The notes under the pieces are model-generated. The model saw nothing but the letters and a program-made list of their open reading frames with translations, was not told where the DNA came from and did not search any database. Position numbers and translations under genes: made by a program. A stretch of 64,000 bases of DNA from Clavibacter nebraskensis NCPPB 2581. GTDB lineage: Bacteria > Actinomycetota > Actinomycetes > Actinomycetales > Microbacteriaceae. Positions within the stretch are counted from its first letter, which is position 1. Every line of letters begins with the position of its first letter. The stretch lies in contig NC_020891.1 in assembly GCF_000355695.1 (NCBI RefSeq), positions 1,302,001-1,366,000 of the forward strand. The letters run 5' to 3'. Shown piece after piece: positions 38,991-47,688 of the stretch.

Positions 38991-40070
38991 TCAGGCCGCC
39001 CAGCGCGCGCGGTCGTACTGCTTGGGCCAGTAGTCGATCTCCACGCCCAGCTCGTGCGCGGCCCGCAGCGCGAAGTGCGGGTCCCGGAGCATCTCGCGGC
39101 CGAGCATCACGGCGTCCGCGCGGCCCTCGGCGACGACGGCCTCGGCCTGCGCGGGCTCGGTGATGAGGCCCACGGCGTTGAGCGCCACCTTCGCGTGTTC
39201 CTTCACGTACTCGGCGAAGGGCACCTGGTAACCGGGCGCGACGGGGATGGTGACGCCCGTGGTGTTCCCGCCGGTGGAGATGTCGAAGAAGTCGGCGCCG
39301 TGCTCGGCGGCCCACCCGGCGACCGTCGCGGTCTGCTGCTCGTCCCAGCCGGCGTCGCCCGCCCAGTCGGTGGCGGAGAAGCGCACCAGCAGCGGCACGT
39401 CGGGGACCTCGGCGCGCATGGCGTCGATCACCTGGAGCAGCAGGCGCGCCCGGTTCTCCAGGCTGCCGCCGAACTCGTCGTCGCGGTGGTTGCTGAGGGG
39501 CGAGAGGAACTGGTGCAGGAGGTAGCCGTGCGCGGCGTGGAGCTCGAGCACGTCGAAGCCGGCGTCGACCGCGCGGCGGGCGGCCGCGGCGAAGTCGTCG
39601 ACGACCTTGCGGATCCCGTCGGCGTCGAGCGCGACGGGCGTGCCGTATCCGGGGAACGGCTCGGCGGACGGGGCGACGGTCTCCCAGCCGCCCTCCTCGG
39701 CGGGCATGGTGCCGCGGCCCGAGAACGAGTAGGTGGAGGCCTTCCGGCCGGCGTGGGCGAGCTGGATCGCGGCGACCGCGCCCATCGAGTGGATGAAGTC
39801 GACGATCGGCGCCCACGCGTCGCGCTGCGCGTCGTCCCAGATGCCGGTGTCCTCGGGCGTGATGCGCGCCTCGGGGCTCACACCCGTGGCCTCCGCCATC
39901 ACGAGCCCCGCGCCGCCGCGCGCGAACGAGCCGAGGTGCGCGAGGTGCCAGGCGCCCGGGACGCCGTCGCGCGCGTCGATGCTGTACTGGCACATGGGCG
40001 CGACCCAGATGCGGTTGCGGGCGGTGACGCCGCGGACGGTGATCGGCTCGAAGAGCGGGGACGTGGTCAT
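38991..40070 (-). CDS. NADPH:flavin oxidoreductase, old yellow enzyme (YqjM-like)
   Basis: A 359-residue FMN-dependent ene-reductase of the thermophilic-like OYE class. Class markers are the Cys in APMCQYS (about residue 26, tuning the flavin), and the substrate-binding HAAH pair in LELHAAHGYLLHQFLSPLSN. EFGGSLENRARLLLQVIDA follows, with the phosphate-side MLGREMLRDPHFALRAA. Such enzymes reduce activated alkenes, quinones or nitro compounds; the natural substrate is unknown. ATG 40070 has AAGGATCC as a weak SD. Confidence 0.9.
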   Translation of the reverse strand: MTTSPLFEPITVRGVTARNRIWVAPMCQYSIDARDGVPGAWHLAHLGSFARGGAGLVMAEATGVSPEARITPEDTGIWDDAQRDAWAPIVDFIHSMGAVAAIQLAHAGRKASTYSFSGRGTMPAEEGGWETVAPSAEPFPGYGTPVALDADGIRKVVDDFAAAARRAVDAGFDVLELHAAHGYLLHQFLSPLSNHRDDEFGGSLENRARLLLQVIDAMRAEVPDVPLLVRFSATDWAGDAGWDEQQTATVAGWAAEHGADFFDISTGGNTTGVTIPVAPGYQVPFAEYVKEHAKVALNAVGLITEPAQAEAVVAEGRADAVMLGREMLRDPHFALRAAHELGVEIDYWPKQYDRARWAA

Positions 40071-40195
40071 GGGGATCCTTCCAGGCGGACGGCGGCGCGG
40101 ATCCTCGAGGGAGGCGCGGCGCGCGGGGACGGGCGGAGGGCGTCATCGGCCTCATGGTCCCAAGGCCCGGCGCGGCCGCCGCATTCCCGCGCGCC

Positions 40196-40201
40196 TATCG
40201 T
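40196..40201 (+). promoter_or_regulatory. -10 element TATCGT of nnrD (leaderless)
   Basis: TATCGT ends 6 nt before ATG 40208; an in-frame start at 40154 lies upstream of this box. Confidence 0.5.
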
Positions 40202-40207
40202 GAGGGC

Positions 40208-41086
40208 ATGAGCGACGCGCACGACGACCACGCACCCGACGGCTGGATCCGGCAGGACGCCGCACGGACCCGCCGGGCGATCCGCCTCCCGCGGGACGAC
40301 GACGACAAGTACACGCGCGGCGTGCTCGGCGTGCGGACCGGCTCCGACCGCTACCCGGGCGCCGCGGTCCTCGGCGTCGAGGCGGCCGCGCGCACGGGCG
40401 TCGGCATGGTCCGCTACCTCGGCCCTGCGGGCGCGTCCGCCTCCGTGCTCGCCCGCCGCCCCGAGGTCGTCACGGCGGACGGCCGCGTGCAAGCGTGGCT
40501 CGTCGGATCCGGCATGGACCAGGCGCACCGCGACGACGCCGCGACCGACGCGATCGTCGCGGCGCTCCAGCAGGGCCTGCCGTCGGTCGTCGACGCGGGC
40601 GCGCTCGACCTGGTCGGCCGCGCGACGGGTCCCGTCGTGGTCACGCCCCACTTCCGCGAGCTGTCGAGGCTGCTCCACGGCGCCGGGATCCGGGCGACGG
40701 CGGAGGAGATCGCGGAGGACGCGCCGGGCTGGGCCGAGCGCGCGGCGCGGGAGCTCGGCGTCTGCGTGCTGCTCAAGGGCGCGACCACCTTCGTGGTCTG
40801 CGGGTCCGCGCGCATCGCGGTGCGCGCCGGGACGCCGTGGCTCGCGACGGCGGGCTCGGGCGACGTCCTGGGCGGCGCGCTCGGCGCGCTCGTCGCCAGC
40901 GGGTCGACGCGCATCGCCGAGGCGGCGGATCCCCTCGCGGCCCTCGCCGAGGTCGCCGCGGCCGCCACGTGGCTGCACGGCCGCGCGGGCGACCTCGCAT
41001 CCGGCGGCGGACCGATCACGGCCCTCGACGTCGCCGAGGCGATGCCGAGGGCCGTGCGGGAGACGCTGGCGGGATCCGGCGGCTAG
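40208..41086 (+). CDS. nnrD: ADP-dependent NAD(P)H-hydrate dehydratase
   Basis: Repairs hydrated NADH/NADPH, using ATP or ADP, in the cytoplasm. The 292 residues form only the dehydratase half of the YjeF/NnrED pair; the epimerase domain is absent here. Ribokinase-fold markers are GSDRYPGAAVLGVEAAARTG, VVVTPHFRELSRLL, LLKGATTFV, and the anion hole ATAGSGDVLGG. The start follows TATCGT by 6 nt. Its TAG stop overlaps the convergent YceI stop in a shared CTAG. Confidence 0.9.
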   Translation: MSDAHDDHAPDGWIRQDAARTRRAIRLPRDDDDKYTRGVLGVRTGSDRYPGAAVLGVEAAARTGVGMVRYLGPAGASASVLARRPEVVTADGRVQAWLVGSGMDQAHRDDAATDAIVAALQQGLPSVVDAGALDLVGRATGPVVVTPHFRELSRLLHGAGIRATAEEIAEDAPGWAERAARELGVCVLLKGATTFVVCGSARIAVRAGTPWLATAGSGDVLGGALGALVASGSTRIAEAADPLAALAEVAAAATWLHGRAGDLASGGGPITALDVAEAMPRAVRETLAGSGG

Positions 41087-41763
41087 GCCTTCGCGACGTC
41101 GAGCGAGAACTCCACGGAGCCGTGGTCCTCGACCGTCACGAAGCCGAGGCTCGGCGCCTGCACGCCGAAGTCCTGGAACGTGATGGGGATGGAGCCCACG
41201 ATCTGCCCGCCGTCGGACGTGAAGCTCGCCTGCATCTGCGCGGTCACGCTCTTCGTCACGCCGTGCAGGGTCAGGTCGCCGGTCACATCGTACGTCGCCG
41301 GGACGCCCGCCTCGACGCCATCGGCGGCGATCGGCTGGGTGAGCGTGAAGGTCGCGGTCGGGAAGTCGCCCGTCTTCATCGCCTCGTTCTGGAAGTACGC
41401 GTCGCGCGGCGGCTGGTCGGTGTGGATCTTGGTCACGTCCACCGTCATCGTGCCCTTCGTGACCTGGGATCCGTCGACCGTGATGTCGCCCGTGACGGCG
41501 TCCGTCCGGCCGTTCACGGTGACGGGCGTGCCGTTCAGCACCTCGTCGACGCGGTACCCGGCGTAGGACGACCCGCCGACGGTCCAGTCGCCGGACAGGT
41601 CGCCGAGCGCGCCGCCCGCCGCCGGCGTCGACGCCAGGGTGGGGGCCGCGTCGGGCGTGCCCGCCAGCTGCTTGTAGATGGGGCCGCCGAACGCCGCGAA
41701 GGCGCCGACGAGGACGACCACGCCGCCCGCGACCCCGATGGTGATCTTGGTCTTCTTGTCCAT
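41083..41763 (-). CDS. YceI family protein with N-terminal membrane anchor
   Basis: A 226-residue exported protein. One N-terminal hydrophobic helix (about 8-28) acts as signal anchor, with a linker up to about 55, then the YceI lipocalin-like domain that binds polyisoprenoids or quinones in known members. Domain markers are VDVTKIHTDQPPRDAYFQNE and ATYDVTGDLTLHGVTKSV. SD GGAGGAGCAGCGTC precedes the ATG. A palindrome TTGAACTTTCAA about 50 nt upstream is a likely operator. Confidence 0.88.
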   Translation of the reverse strand: MDKKTKITIGVAGGVVVLVGAFAAFGGPIYKQLAGTPDAAPTLASTPAAGGALGDLSGDWTVGGSSYAGYRVDEVLNGTPVTVNGRTDAVTGDITVDGSQVTKGTMTVDVTKIHTDQPPRDAYFQNEAMKTGDFPTATFTLTQPIAADGVEAGVPATYDVTGDLTLHGVTKSVTAQMQASFTSDGGQIVGSIPITFQDFGVQAPSLGFVTVEDHGSVEFSLDVAKA

Positions 41764-41813
41764 GACGCTGCTCCTCCGTGCGATGAGGGCGGGCGCCGAG
41801 CCCTGCCCTTCCT

Positions 41814-41825
41814 TTGAACTTTCAA
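41814..41825. promoter_or_regulatory. Candidate operator TTGAA-CT-TTCAA for the YceI gene
   Basis: A perfect inverted repeat of 5-bp arms with a 2-bp centre, AT-rich against a very GC-rich background. On the minus strand the flank reads TACTTGAAAGTTCAA and may overlap the -10 of the YceI gene. MarR-type redox repressors use sites of this style. Confidence 0.5.
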
Positions 41826-41967
41826 GTACTCAGGGAGTCTCGCGGGCTCCCGCGCGCGGCGTCGTCCGCCGTCCACAGGCCGCCGCCATCGGTAGCCTGG
41901 TCGCACAGCCGGTCGCCGGCCGGGCGCCCGCCCGGATCACCGCCGCCGCCGACCATCGGGGGTCCCC

Positions 41968-42285
41968 ATGCTCGTCGCCTTCTCCGTCGCACCCAGCGGG
42001 GGCGACGCGCCCGACGCCTCCGTGCACGACGCCGTGGCCGCCGCCGTCGCGGTCGTCCGCGCCTCCGGCCTGCCGAACCGCACCGACGCCATGTTCACCA
42101 CCATCGAGGGCGGCTGGGACGAGGTCTTCGACGTCGTCCGCCGGGCGACCGAGGCCGTCGCGCCCTTCGGCACGCGCGTGTCGCTCGTGCTCAAGGCGGA
42201 CATCCGCCCCGGCTACGAGGGCGAGCTGACGGGCAAGCTCGACCGCCTGGAGCAGGCGCTCGAGGCGCGCGGGACCGAGGCCTGA
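41968..42285 (+). CDS. Thiamine-binding-type protein (DUF77/MTH1187-YkoF family)
   Basis: A 105-residue ferredoxin-like-fold protein. MLVAFSVAPSG and MFTTIEGGWDEVFDVVRRATEA are family-typical; characterised relatives bind thiamine or its precursor. It is a small soluble protein with no transporter beside it. GGGG before the ATG gives a weak SD; a TAGCCT box at 41893-41898 could be the -10 with a leader of about 60 nt. Confidence 0.82.
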   Translation: MLVAFSVAPSGGDAPDASVHDAVAAAVAVVRASGLPNRTDAMFTTIEGGWDEVFDVVRRATEAVAPFGTRVSLVLKADIRPGYEGELTGKLDRLEQALEARGTEA

Positions 42286-42323
42286 CGCCGGTGGACGACG
42301 CGGGACGGGATCCCGACCGCCGG

Positions 42324-42329
42324 TAGGCT
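42324..42329 (+). promoter_or_regulatory. -10 element TAGGCT of the MFS gene (leaderless)
   Basis: TAGGCT ends 6 nt before GTG 42336, leaving no room for a ribosome binding site. Confidence 0.55.
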
Positions 42330-42335
42330 CGTCGG

Positions 42336-43616
42336 GTGAATCCCCCCTCCTCCGGGCGGGCGACCCTGTCGCCGGCCCGCGTCCGCATCGCCCTGCTCGC
42401 CCTCGCGATGGGCGGGTTCGCCATCGGCACCACCGAGTTCGTCGCCATGGGGCTGCTGCCGCAGCTCGCGGCCGACCTGCTGCCCGAGGTGGCCGCGCGC
42501 TCGGCGGAGGCCGCCAACGCGCAGGCAGGCACGCTCATCAGCGCGTACGCCCTCGGCGTCGTGGTGGGCGCGCCGACCATCGCCGCGGCCTCGGCCCGGG
42601 CGCCCCGGCGGAAGCTCCTGCTCTGGCTGCTCCTCGCCTTCACGCTCGGCACGGTGCTCAGCGCCATCCTCCCGAGCTTCGGCCTCGTGGTCGTCGCGCG
42701 GTTCCTCGCCGGCCTGCCGCACGGCGCCTACTTCGGGATCGCGTCGCTCGTCGCGGCGCAGCTCATGGGGGAGGGCAAGAGGGCACGGGGCGTCGCCTTC
42801 GTGCTCGCGGGGCTCACGATCGCCAACGTCATCGGCGTGCCCATCGTCACATGGATCGGGCAGAACGCCGGTTGGCGCGTCGCCTACCTCGTGGTCGCCG
42901 CGATCTTCGCCGCCACCTTCGCGGCCGTCTTCCTCGCGGTGCCGGCGCAGGACGGCAACCCCGAGGCCACGCTCCGGCGCGAGCTCCGCGCGTTCACGCG
43001 GCTGCAGGTCTGGCTCGCGCTCCTCATCGGCGCGATCGGCTTCGGGGGCTTCTTCGCCGTCTACACGTTCGTGGCGCCCATGGTCACGGAGGTGACGGGG
43101 CTGCCCGAGTGGTCGGTGCCGCTCGCGCTCGTGGTCGTGGGACTCGGCATGACGGTCGGCAACCTGGCGGGCGGCTGGTGGGCGGACCGCGACGTGAAGG
43201 CGGCGCTGCTCTCGCTCTTCGGGCTGCTGATCGCGTCGCTCGTGGGCCTCGTGCTCACCGCGTCGAACCCGGTGGGCCTGTTCGCCTTCCTGTTCCTCAT
43301 CGGCGGGTCGGCGGCGGCGCTGTCGCCCGGGATCCAGATCCGGCTGATGGACGTCGCGCACGACTCGCAGTCCATCGCCGCCGCGCTCAACCACTCGGCG
43401 CTCAACACGGGCAACGCGGTCGGCGCGGCGCTCGGCGGCGTGACGGTCGCGGCGGGGCTCGGCTACACGTCGCCTGCGCTCGTGGGCGTGGGGCTCAGCG
43501 TGGCCGGGCTCCTCATCGCTCTGGCGAGCTTCGGGCTCGACCGGCACCGACGCGCGTCCCGCCGGGCGGCGGACGGCGGACGGCCCACCACGCAGCCGAT
43601 CGCGCTCGGCGGCTGA
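42336..43616 (+). CDS. MFS transporter, arabinose-efflux (AraJ/YdhP) type
   Basis: A 426-residue, 12-TM DHA1-family exporter. ALAMGGFAIGTTEFVAMGLLP in TM1 is the signature of the AraJ/YdhP/chloramphenicol-efflux branch. ARFLAGLPHGAYFGIASLVAAQ marks TM4, and HSALNTGNAVGAALGG marks the C-terminal half. Substrate unknown. Leaderless GTG start after TAGGCT. Convergent with the response regulator gene. Confidence 0.86.
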   Translation: MNPPSSGRATLSPARVRIALLALAMGGFAIGTTEFVAMGLLPQLAADLLPEVAARSAEAANAQAGTLISAYALGVVVGAPTIAAASARAPRRKLLLWLLLAFTLGTVLSAILPSFGLVVVARFLAGLPHGAYFGIASLVAAQLMGEGKRARGVAFVLAGLTIANVIGVPIVTWIGQNAGWRVAYLVVAAIFAATFAAVFLAVPAQDGNPEATLRRELRAFTRLQVWLALLIGAIGFGGFFAVYTFVAPMVTEVTGLPEWSVPLALVVVGLGMTVGNLAGGWWADRDVKAALLSLFGLLIASLVGLVLTASNPVGLFAFLFLIGGSAAALSPGIQIRLMDVAHDSQSIAAALNHSALNTGNAVGAALGGVTVAAGLGYTSPALVGVGLSVAGLLIALASFGLDRHRRASRRAADGGRPTTQPIALGG

Positions 43617-43646
43617 GCCGCGGGCACGTCCCGCGGCCCGCCCGGG

Positions 43647-44303
43647 CTACTCGCCCTGGAGCAGGATGCCGTCCTGGATCGCGCGCTTCCGCAACGCCAC
43701 CTTGGTGCCGACGTCGAAGCCCGCGACGCGGTACTTCTCGCGGATCCGCTTGAGGTACGACTTGGCCGTCTCCTCGGAGATGCCGAGGCTGTACGCCACC
43801 GACTTGACGGGCTCGCCGCCGCCGTAGAGCGCCATCACCCGGCGCTCCTGCGCGCTGAGCTTCGGAACGCCGCCGACGTCGGTGCTGTTGATGGCGAGGT
43901 CCAGCTCCGCGGAGATGTACGACTGGCCGTCGGCCGCGAGGCGGATCGCGTCGACGATCATGCTCGCGTCCTCGCTCTTCACGAGGTAGCCGAGGGCGCC
44001 CGACGCGAGGGCCTCGCGCACGACGTTCGGCTCCGAGTACGTGCTCATCAGCACGGTCTTGACACCCGTGGTCTTGAGCGTCGCGATCTTCAGCGAGATC
44101 GGCAGGTTGTCCTTGAGGTCGAGGTCGAGGAGCACGACATCGACGGGGAACCGCGGATGCGTCAGGAGATCGGGCCAGGTGGACACGGCGGCGACCATCT
44201 CGATGTCGGACGCGGCGTTGCGGATCCACTCGGTCAGGGCACCGAGCAGCATCCTGTGGTCGTCCACGATGGCGAGGGTGATCGGTCGGTTCTCAGCTGA
44301 CAC
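43647..44303 (-). CDS. NarL/LuxR-family response regulator, first copy
   Basis: A 218-residue two-component regulator with a receiver domain (IVDDHRMLL near the N-terminus, phospho-acceptor Asp in VVLLDLDLKD, Lys in GYLVKSEDAS). A LuxR-type HTH follows from about 145 (LSAQERRVMALYGGGEPVKSV, SEETAKSYLKRIREKY). The C-terminus VGTKVALRKRAIQDGIL is shared with the second regulator at 46889. It is the last gene of the kinase/membrane protein/regulator operon and most likely the output of that kinase. Confidence 0.9.
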   Translation of the reverse strand: MSAENRPITLAIVDDHRMLLGALTEWIRNAASDIEMVAAVSTWPDLLTHPRFPVDVVLLDLDLKDNLPISLKIATLKTTGVKTVLMSTYSEPNVVREALASGALGYLVKSEDASMIVDAIRLAADGQSYISAELDLAINSTDVGGVPKLSAQERRVMALYGGGEPVKSVAYSLGISEETAKSYLKRIREKYRVAGFDVGTKVALRKRAIQDGILLQGE

Positions 44304-44330
44304 GTGCTCTCCGGTCCTTGTACGGGGCCC

Positions 44331-45563
44331 TCACCGGTCGGCGGGGTTGTCCACTACGCAGTCGATGGTGATGAGGAGGCTCGGACCGCGCGTGCTCTCG
44401 GTGTGCGTGCCGACCTTGTCGACAGCATCCCACGTCGAGGGATCCAGTCGCGTGCGGGGGAGCCCGGTCGTCGTGACGACGATGGGCACGACGGCGCGGC
44501 GGAGCGGCACGGGCAGCGCGCCGGGCCGCCGTCCCCGGAGCGGTCCGAGCGCGAGCTGCACCGAGACCTCGGGCACGCCGGTGCGCCGTTCGGTGGAGGT
44601 GAGCAGGAGCCAGACCGCCGACAGCAGCCCGTCGCGCTGGCGGCGGTCGAGGAGTCCCGCGAGGGCGCTCGGGTCGCTCAGGTTCACGTCCGGTCCGAGG
44701 AACTCCGACTCCGTGATGGCGTGGTGCAGCCACGTCTCGCGACGGCCCTCGATGAGGTGCAGCCGCAGCTCGGTGGCGAGCGACGCGGCCGTCGAGGCGG
44801 CGAGGGGCGACAGCGGGAGCGGCTCGCGCGCGTTCGCCACGTCGTCGAGGAGCTGCTCGGCCGCGAGGTCGAGGCGCGCTAGCTCCTCGGACGCCATCAT
44901 GCCGACGGCGTAGCGCGGCGCGGAGACGGTGCTCTGTACGAGCACGCGGTCGAGCTCCATCTCGGTCAGGCGGCGGAAGCCGCGGACGACGGTCACCCCG
45001 AACGCCGCGGGCACGATGGCGCGGGCGATGGCGGAGATCTCGGGGGCGAGGTCGGCGGGTCGCACGGGATTTGAGAACAGGAACACGGCGAAGAGCACCA
45101 CGCCGAGGGCGACGTCGACCGCCAGCACCTCGCGGGCCGGTCGGTACGTGACCGTGGTGAGGAGCGCGGCGCCGGCGGCGATGCCCGCCGTGGCGTGCTG
45201 CATCACGTCGCCGAGGGGCCACACCGCCACCAGGTCGAGCGCGACGACGATGCCCAGCCCGCCGACGAAGACCGCCATGAGCGGGCCGGGCATCCGGTCG
45301 CGGAGGGCGCGGATCGCGACGACGACCGCGGCGAGGAGGGCGACCAGGAGGATCCACGCGGTCGCCGTGAGCCCGGGCGACGGCATGAACCGGTAGTCGA
45401 GCGCGAAGCGGACGAGGCCGTACCCCATGGCGATGGCGCAAACGACCGCGGATCCGGCGCCCATGTACCCGAGGCCGATGGACGTCGCCTGCACCGGCGC
45501 GCCGGTGGGGAGGCGGATCCGACGGCTCGTGCGCGGGGGCGCGCCTTCCGCGCGGACGCTCAC
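44331..45563 (-). CDS. Membrane protein of a two-component operon, unknown function
   Basis: A 410-residue protein I do not recognise. The first half has about six hydrophobic segments (about 30-180), then a soluble region of about 210 residues with SAPRYAVGMMASEELARLDLAAEQLL, which resembles a degenerate kinase dimerisation helix but has no ATP-binding box. The GTG start overlaps the histidine kinase stop (GTGA), so it is co-translated with the kinase and followed by the regulator 27 nt later. It is probably an accessory sensor for the kinase. Confidence 0.75.
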   Translation of the reverse strand: MSVRAEGAPPRTSRRIRLPTGAPVQATSIGLGYMGAGSAVVCAIAMGYGLVRFALDYRFMPSPGLTATAWILLVALLAAVVVAIRALRDRMPGPLMAVFVGGLGIVVALDLVAVWPLGDVMQHATAGIAAGAALLTTVTYRPAREVLAVDVALGVVLFAVFLFSNPVRPADLAPEISAIARAIVPAAFGVTVVRGFRRLTEMELDRVLVQSTVSAPRYAVGMMASEELARLDLAAEQLLDDVANAREPLPLSPLAASTAASLATELRLHLIEGRRETWLHHAITESEFLGPDVNLSDPSALAGLLDRRQRDGLLSAVWLLLTSTERRTGVPEVSVQLALGPLRGRRPGALPVPLRRAVVPIVVTTTGLPRTRLDPSTWDAVDKVGTHTESTRGPSLLITIDCVVDNPADR

Positions 45564-46714
45564 TTCGGCACCTCGAGGACGACCGTCGTCCCGGACCCGG
45601 GGGAGGAGAACAGCCGGGCGTTGCCGCCCACGTCGGTGAGGCGCGCGACGACGGACTCCTTGACGCCGAGCTTCGCCGGGTCCACGTGCGCGAGGTCGAA
45701 GCCGACGCCGGCGTCGGTGACCATGGCGCGGACGGTGGTGTCGTCGTCGGTGATGGTGACGTGCGCCTCGGTGACGCCCGCGTGCCGTCGCACGTTCTCC
45801 AGGCACTCCGCGAGCGAGAGGAGGAAGGCGTCGAGGATCTCGCTCGGCAGCAGGACCTGACCGGTGCCGTGCCAGCTCACCTCGAGCCCCATCCGCCCGA
45901 AGCGCTGCTTGACCGACTCCAGCGTGTTGCCGAGCACCGACTGCTCCACGGGCTCCAGGGTGTAGCCGCCCGACGCCTGCGGGGTGGGGTTCGCGCCCAG
46001 GCGGAGCTGTCGGAGGAGGCGCGCGTCGTCGGCCGCCTGCTGGCGCATGGCCTGCGGGGTGACGCCGACGCCGGAGTGCGCGAGGAGGGTGAGGGTGGCT
46101 AGCACGGTGTCGTGCAGGAGCCTGGCGCCCTGGCGTCGCTGGGCCTCGAGCTCGCTCGCCATGCGCTCGGCGCGGTGGGCGCGCCCGATGTCGGTGATGC
46201 GGCGACCGACCCGGTGCACGGCGACGCTCAGCCAATAGCCGAGGATCCCGGCGAGCATCCAGCCGAACACGTGCACGAGCACGACGTAGGGGAAGGCGGC
46301 GGTGGACCAGGAGGCGCCGACCGCGACGACGCTGGTGAGCACGAAGGCGGCCGCCACGACGCGGAGCCTGCCCGGTCGGATGGTCTCGAGGAGGGCGAGC
46401 GACCCGACGGCGCCCTCCGAGAGGTGGGTGAGCGCGGTGAGCGACGACGCGGAGCGCCCGCCGAGCTGCGCGACGACCATGGCCGCGAGGCCGGCGACGA
46501 GCACCACGACCATCCACCTGACGCGCGCGTCGGTCCCGATCCGCCACTGGGCGACGGCGAGCACGGCCAGGAGCGCGACGCTGCCCGCCGCGGCGGGCAC
46601 GGGGATCTCGCCCGGCAGCAGGATGCACGCGGCGGCGACCGCCGTGAAGCTGAGGCCGTAGACGCGTGCGGTCCGCTGCAGCAGGCGCTCGCGCTCGCGC
46701 TTCATGCGATCCAT
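45560..46714 (-). CDS. Sensor histidine kinase (NarL-partner type)
   Basis: A 384-residue membrane kinase. About five hydrophobic segments fill residues 15-150. The phosphorylation helix reads RQGARLLHDTVLATLTLLAH, with the His-Asp-Thr pattern of HisKA_3/HPK7 kinases. The ATPase domain has the N box AECLENVRRHAG and the G1 box DAGVGFD, and ends with NARLFSSPGSGTTVVLEVP. ATG 46714 was chosen because the longer frame upstream lacks family sequence; TAGGAT at 46770-46775 (minus strand) could be its -10. First gene of a three-gene operon. Confidence 0.88.
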   Translation of the reverse strand: MDRMKRERERLLQRTARVYGLSFTAVAAACILLPGEIPVPAAAGSVALLAVLAVAQWRIGTDARVRWMVVVLVAGLAAMVVAQLGGRSASSLTALTHLSEGAVGSLALLETIRPGRLRVVAAAFVLTSVVAVGASWSTAAFPYVVLVHVFGWMLAGILGYWLSVAVHRVGRRITDIGRAHRAERMASELEAQRRQGARLLHDTVLATLTLLAHSGVGVTPQAMRQQAADDARLLRQLRLGANPTPQASGGYTLEPVEQSVLGNTLESVKQRFGRMGLEVSWHGTGQVLLPSEILDAFLLSLAECLENVRRHAGVTEAHVTITDDDTTVRAMVTDAGVGFDLAHVDPAKLGVKESVVARLTDVGGNARLFSSPGSGTTVVLEVPK

Positions 46715-46888
46715 CGGGTCCCCGCTCGGAGTGCGTCGACGCCGGTGGCGTGCGCTCGGTGTGCCTCCGATCCTAGGCGCGTCCGTCGCGCGCATTGCAC
46801 GCCGACGTCGCGGCGCGGGACGATTGTCCACATGTCGTAGGATCGCCCGCCGCCCGCGAGGGCCGGATCCGCCCGATCGATCCGCGCC

Positions 46889-47569
46889 CTACTCCGGCGC
46901 GATCCAGCCGTGCCGGATCGCGTGGCGCCGCAGCAGGAGCTTCGTCCCGAGGTCCGTCCCCGCGTGCAGGTACTTGCGGCGTCCCCGCTTGATGTACGAC
47001 TTGACGGTCTCCTCGGTCGTGCTCATCGCCTCCGCCACGTCGCGGATCGACCGCCCGCCCGCGTAGAGCACGAGCGCGCGCAGCTCCTGCTGGCCGAGCC
47101 GCGGGTCCTCCTCGGCGTGGAAGTCCTGCATCGCTTGCTGCACGAGCGCGGACTGTCGCGGCGTCCCGTCGGCGGCCGCGTGGATGCTCGCGATCAGCTC
47201 CTCCGACGACTCCGCCTTGGGCACCACCGCGGACGCGCCCGCGCGCATGGCGCCGTGGATGGTCGAGGGGTCGGCGTGCGTGCTCAGCAGCACGGACGTG
47301 AGGCCGGCGCCCGTGAGCGTGCGGATCTTCTGCGCGACGGGGACCTCGTCGCGGAGCGCGAGGTCGAGGACGACGACGTCGAACGCCTCGGGGAAGCGGT
47401 CGTCGCGCACGAGCCCGCTCCAGGTGGGGGAGGTGGCGACCACCTCGACGCCCGTGCGGGGACGGGAGAGCCGGGCGCTCAGGCCGTCGAGCAGGAGGAC
47501 GTGGTCGTCGACCAGGGCCACACGCACCCGTTGGCCGTGGCCCGTCGCATGCAGCGGACGTCGGCTCAT
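46889..47569 (-). CDS. NarL/LuxR-family response regulator, second copy
   Basis: A 226-residue paralog of the regulator at 43647. The receiver has ALVDDHVLLLDGLSARL, the acceptor Asp in VVVLDLALRD, and the Lys in SAVVPKAESSEEL. The LuxR HTH is GRSIRDVAEAMSTTEETVKSYIKRGRRKY. Its C-terminus TKLLLRRHAIRHGWI parallels the first copy. ATG 47569 has GGGGAG 5 nt upstream. A TATGCT box about 55 nt upstream on the minus strand suggests a separate promoter. It lies next to the kinase operon in the same orientation but has no kinase of its own. Confidence 0.88.
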   Translation of the reverse strand: MSRRPLHATGHGQRVRVALVDDHVLLLDGLSARLSRPRTGVEVVATSPTWSGLVRDDRFPEAFDVVVLDLALRDEVPVAQKIRTLTGAGLTSVLLSTHADPSTIHGAMRAGASAVVPKAESSEELIASIHAAADGTPRQSALVQQAMQDFHAEEDPRLGQQELRALVLYAGGRSIRDVAEAMSTTEETVKSYIKRGRRKYLHAGTDLGTKLLLRRHAIRHGWIAPE

Positions 47570-47688
47570 CGGTGCTCCCCTCGTACGCCGGTGCCCGGGG
47601 GCGGCGGCGTGCTCCCAGGGGAAGCATAGGAACGCATGTTGTCGCGGGCGATGCCGCACGCGGAACTCACCCCCGGACTGGGGCGCTC

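Noticed and set aside
41083-41086. Shared CTAG stop of nnrD and the YceI gene as a regulatory site
   Set aside because: A 4-bp tail-to-tail overlap is simple packing; CTAG is its own complement and needs no further explanation.
41821-41967. TPP riboswitch before the thiamine-binding-type gene
   Set aside because: No CUGAGA and no second THI-box element are visible.
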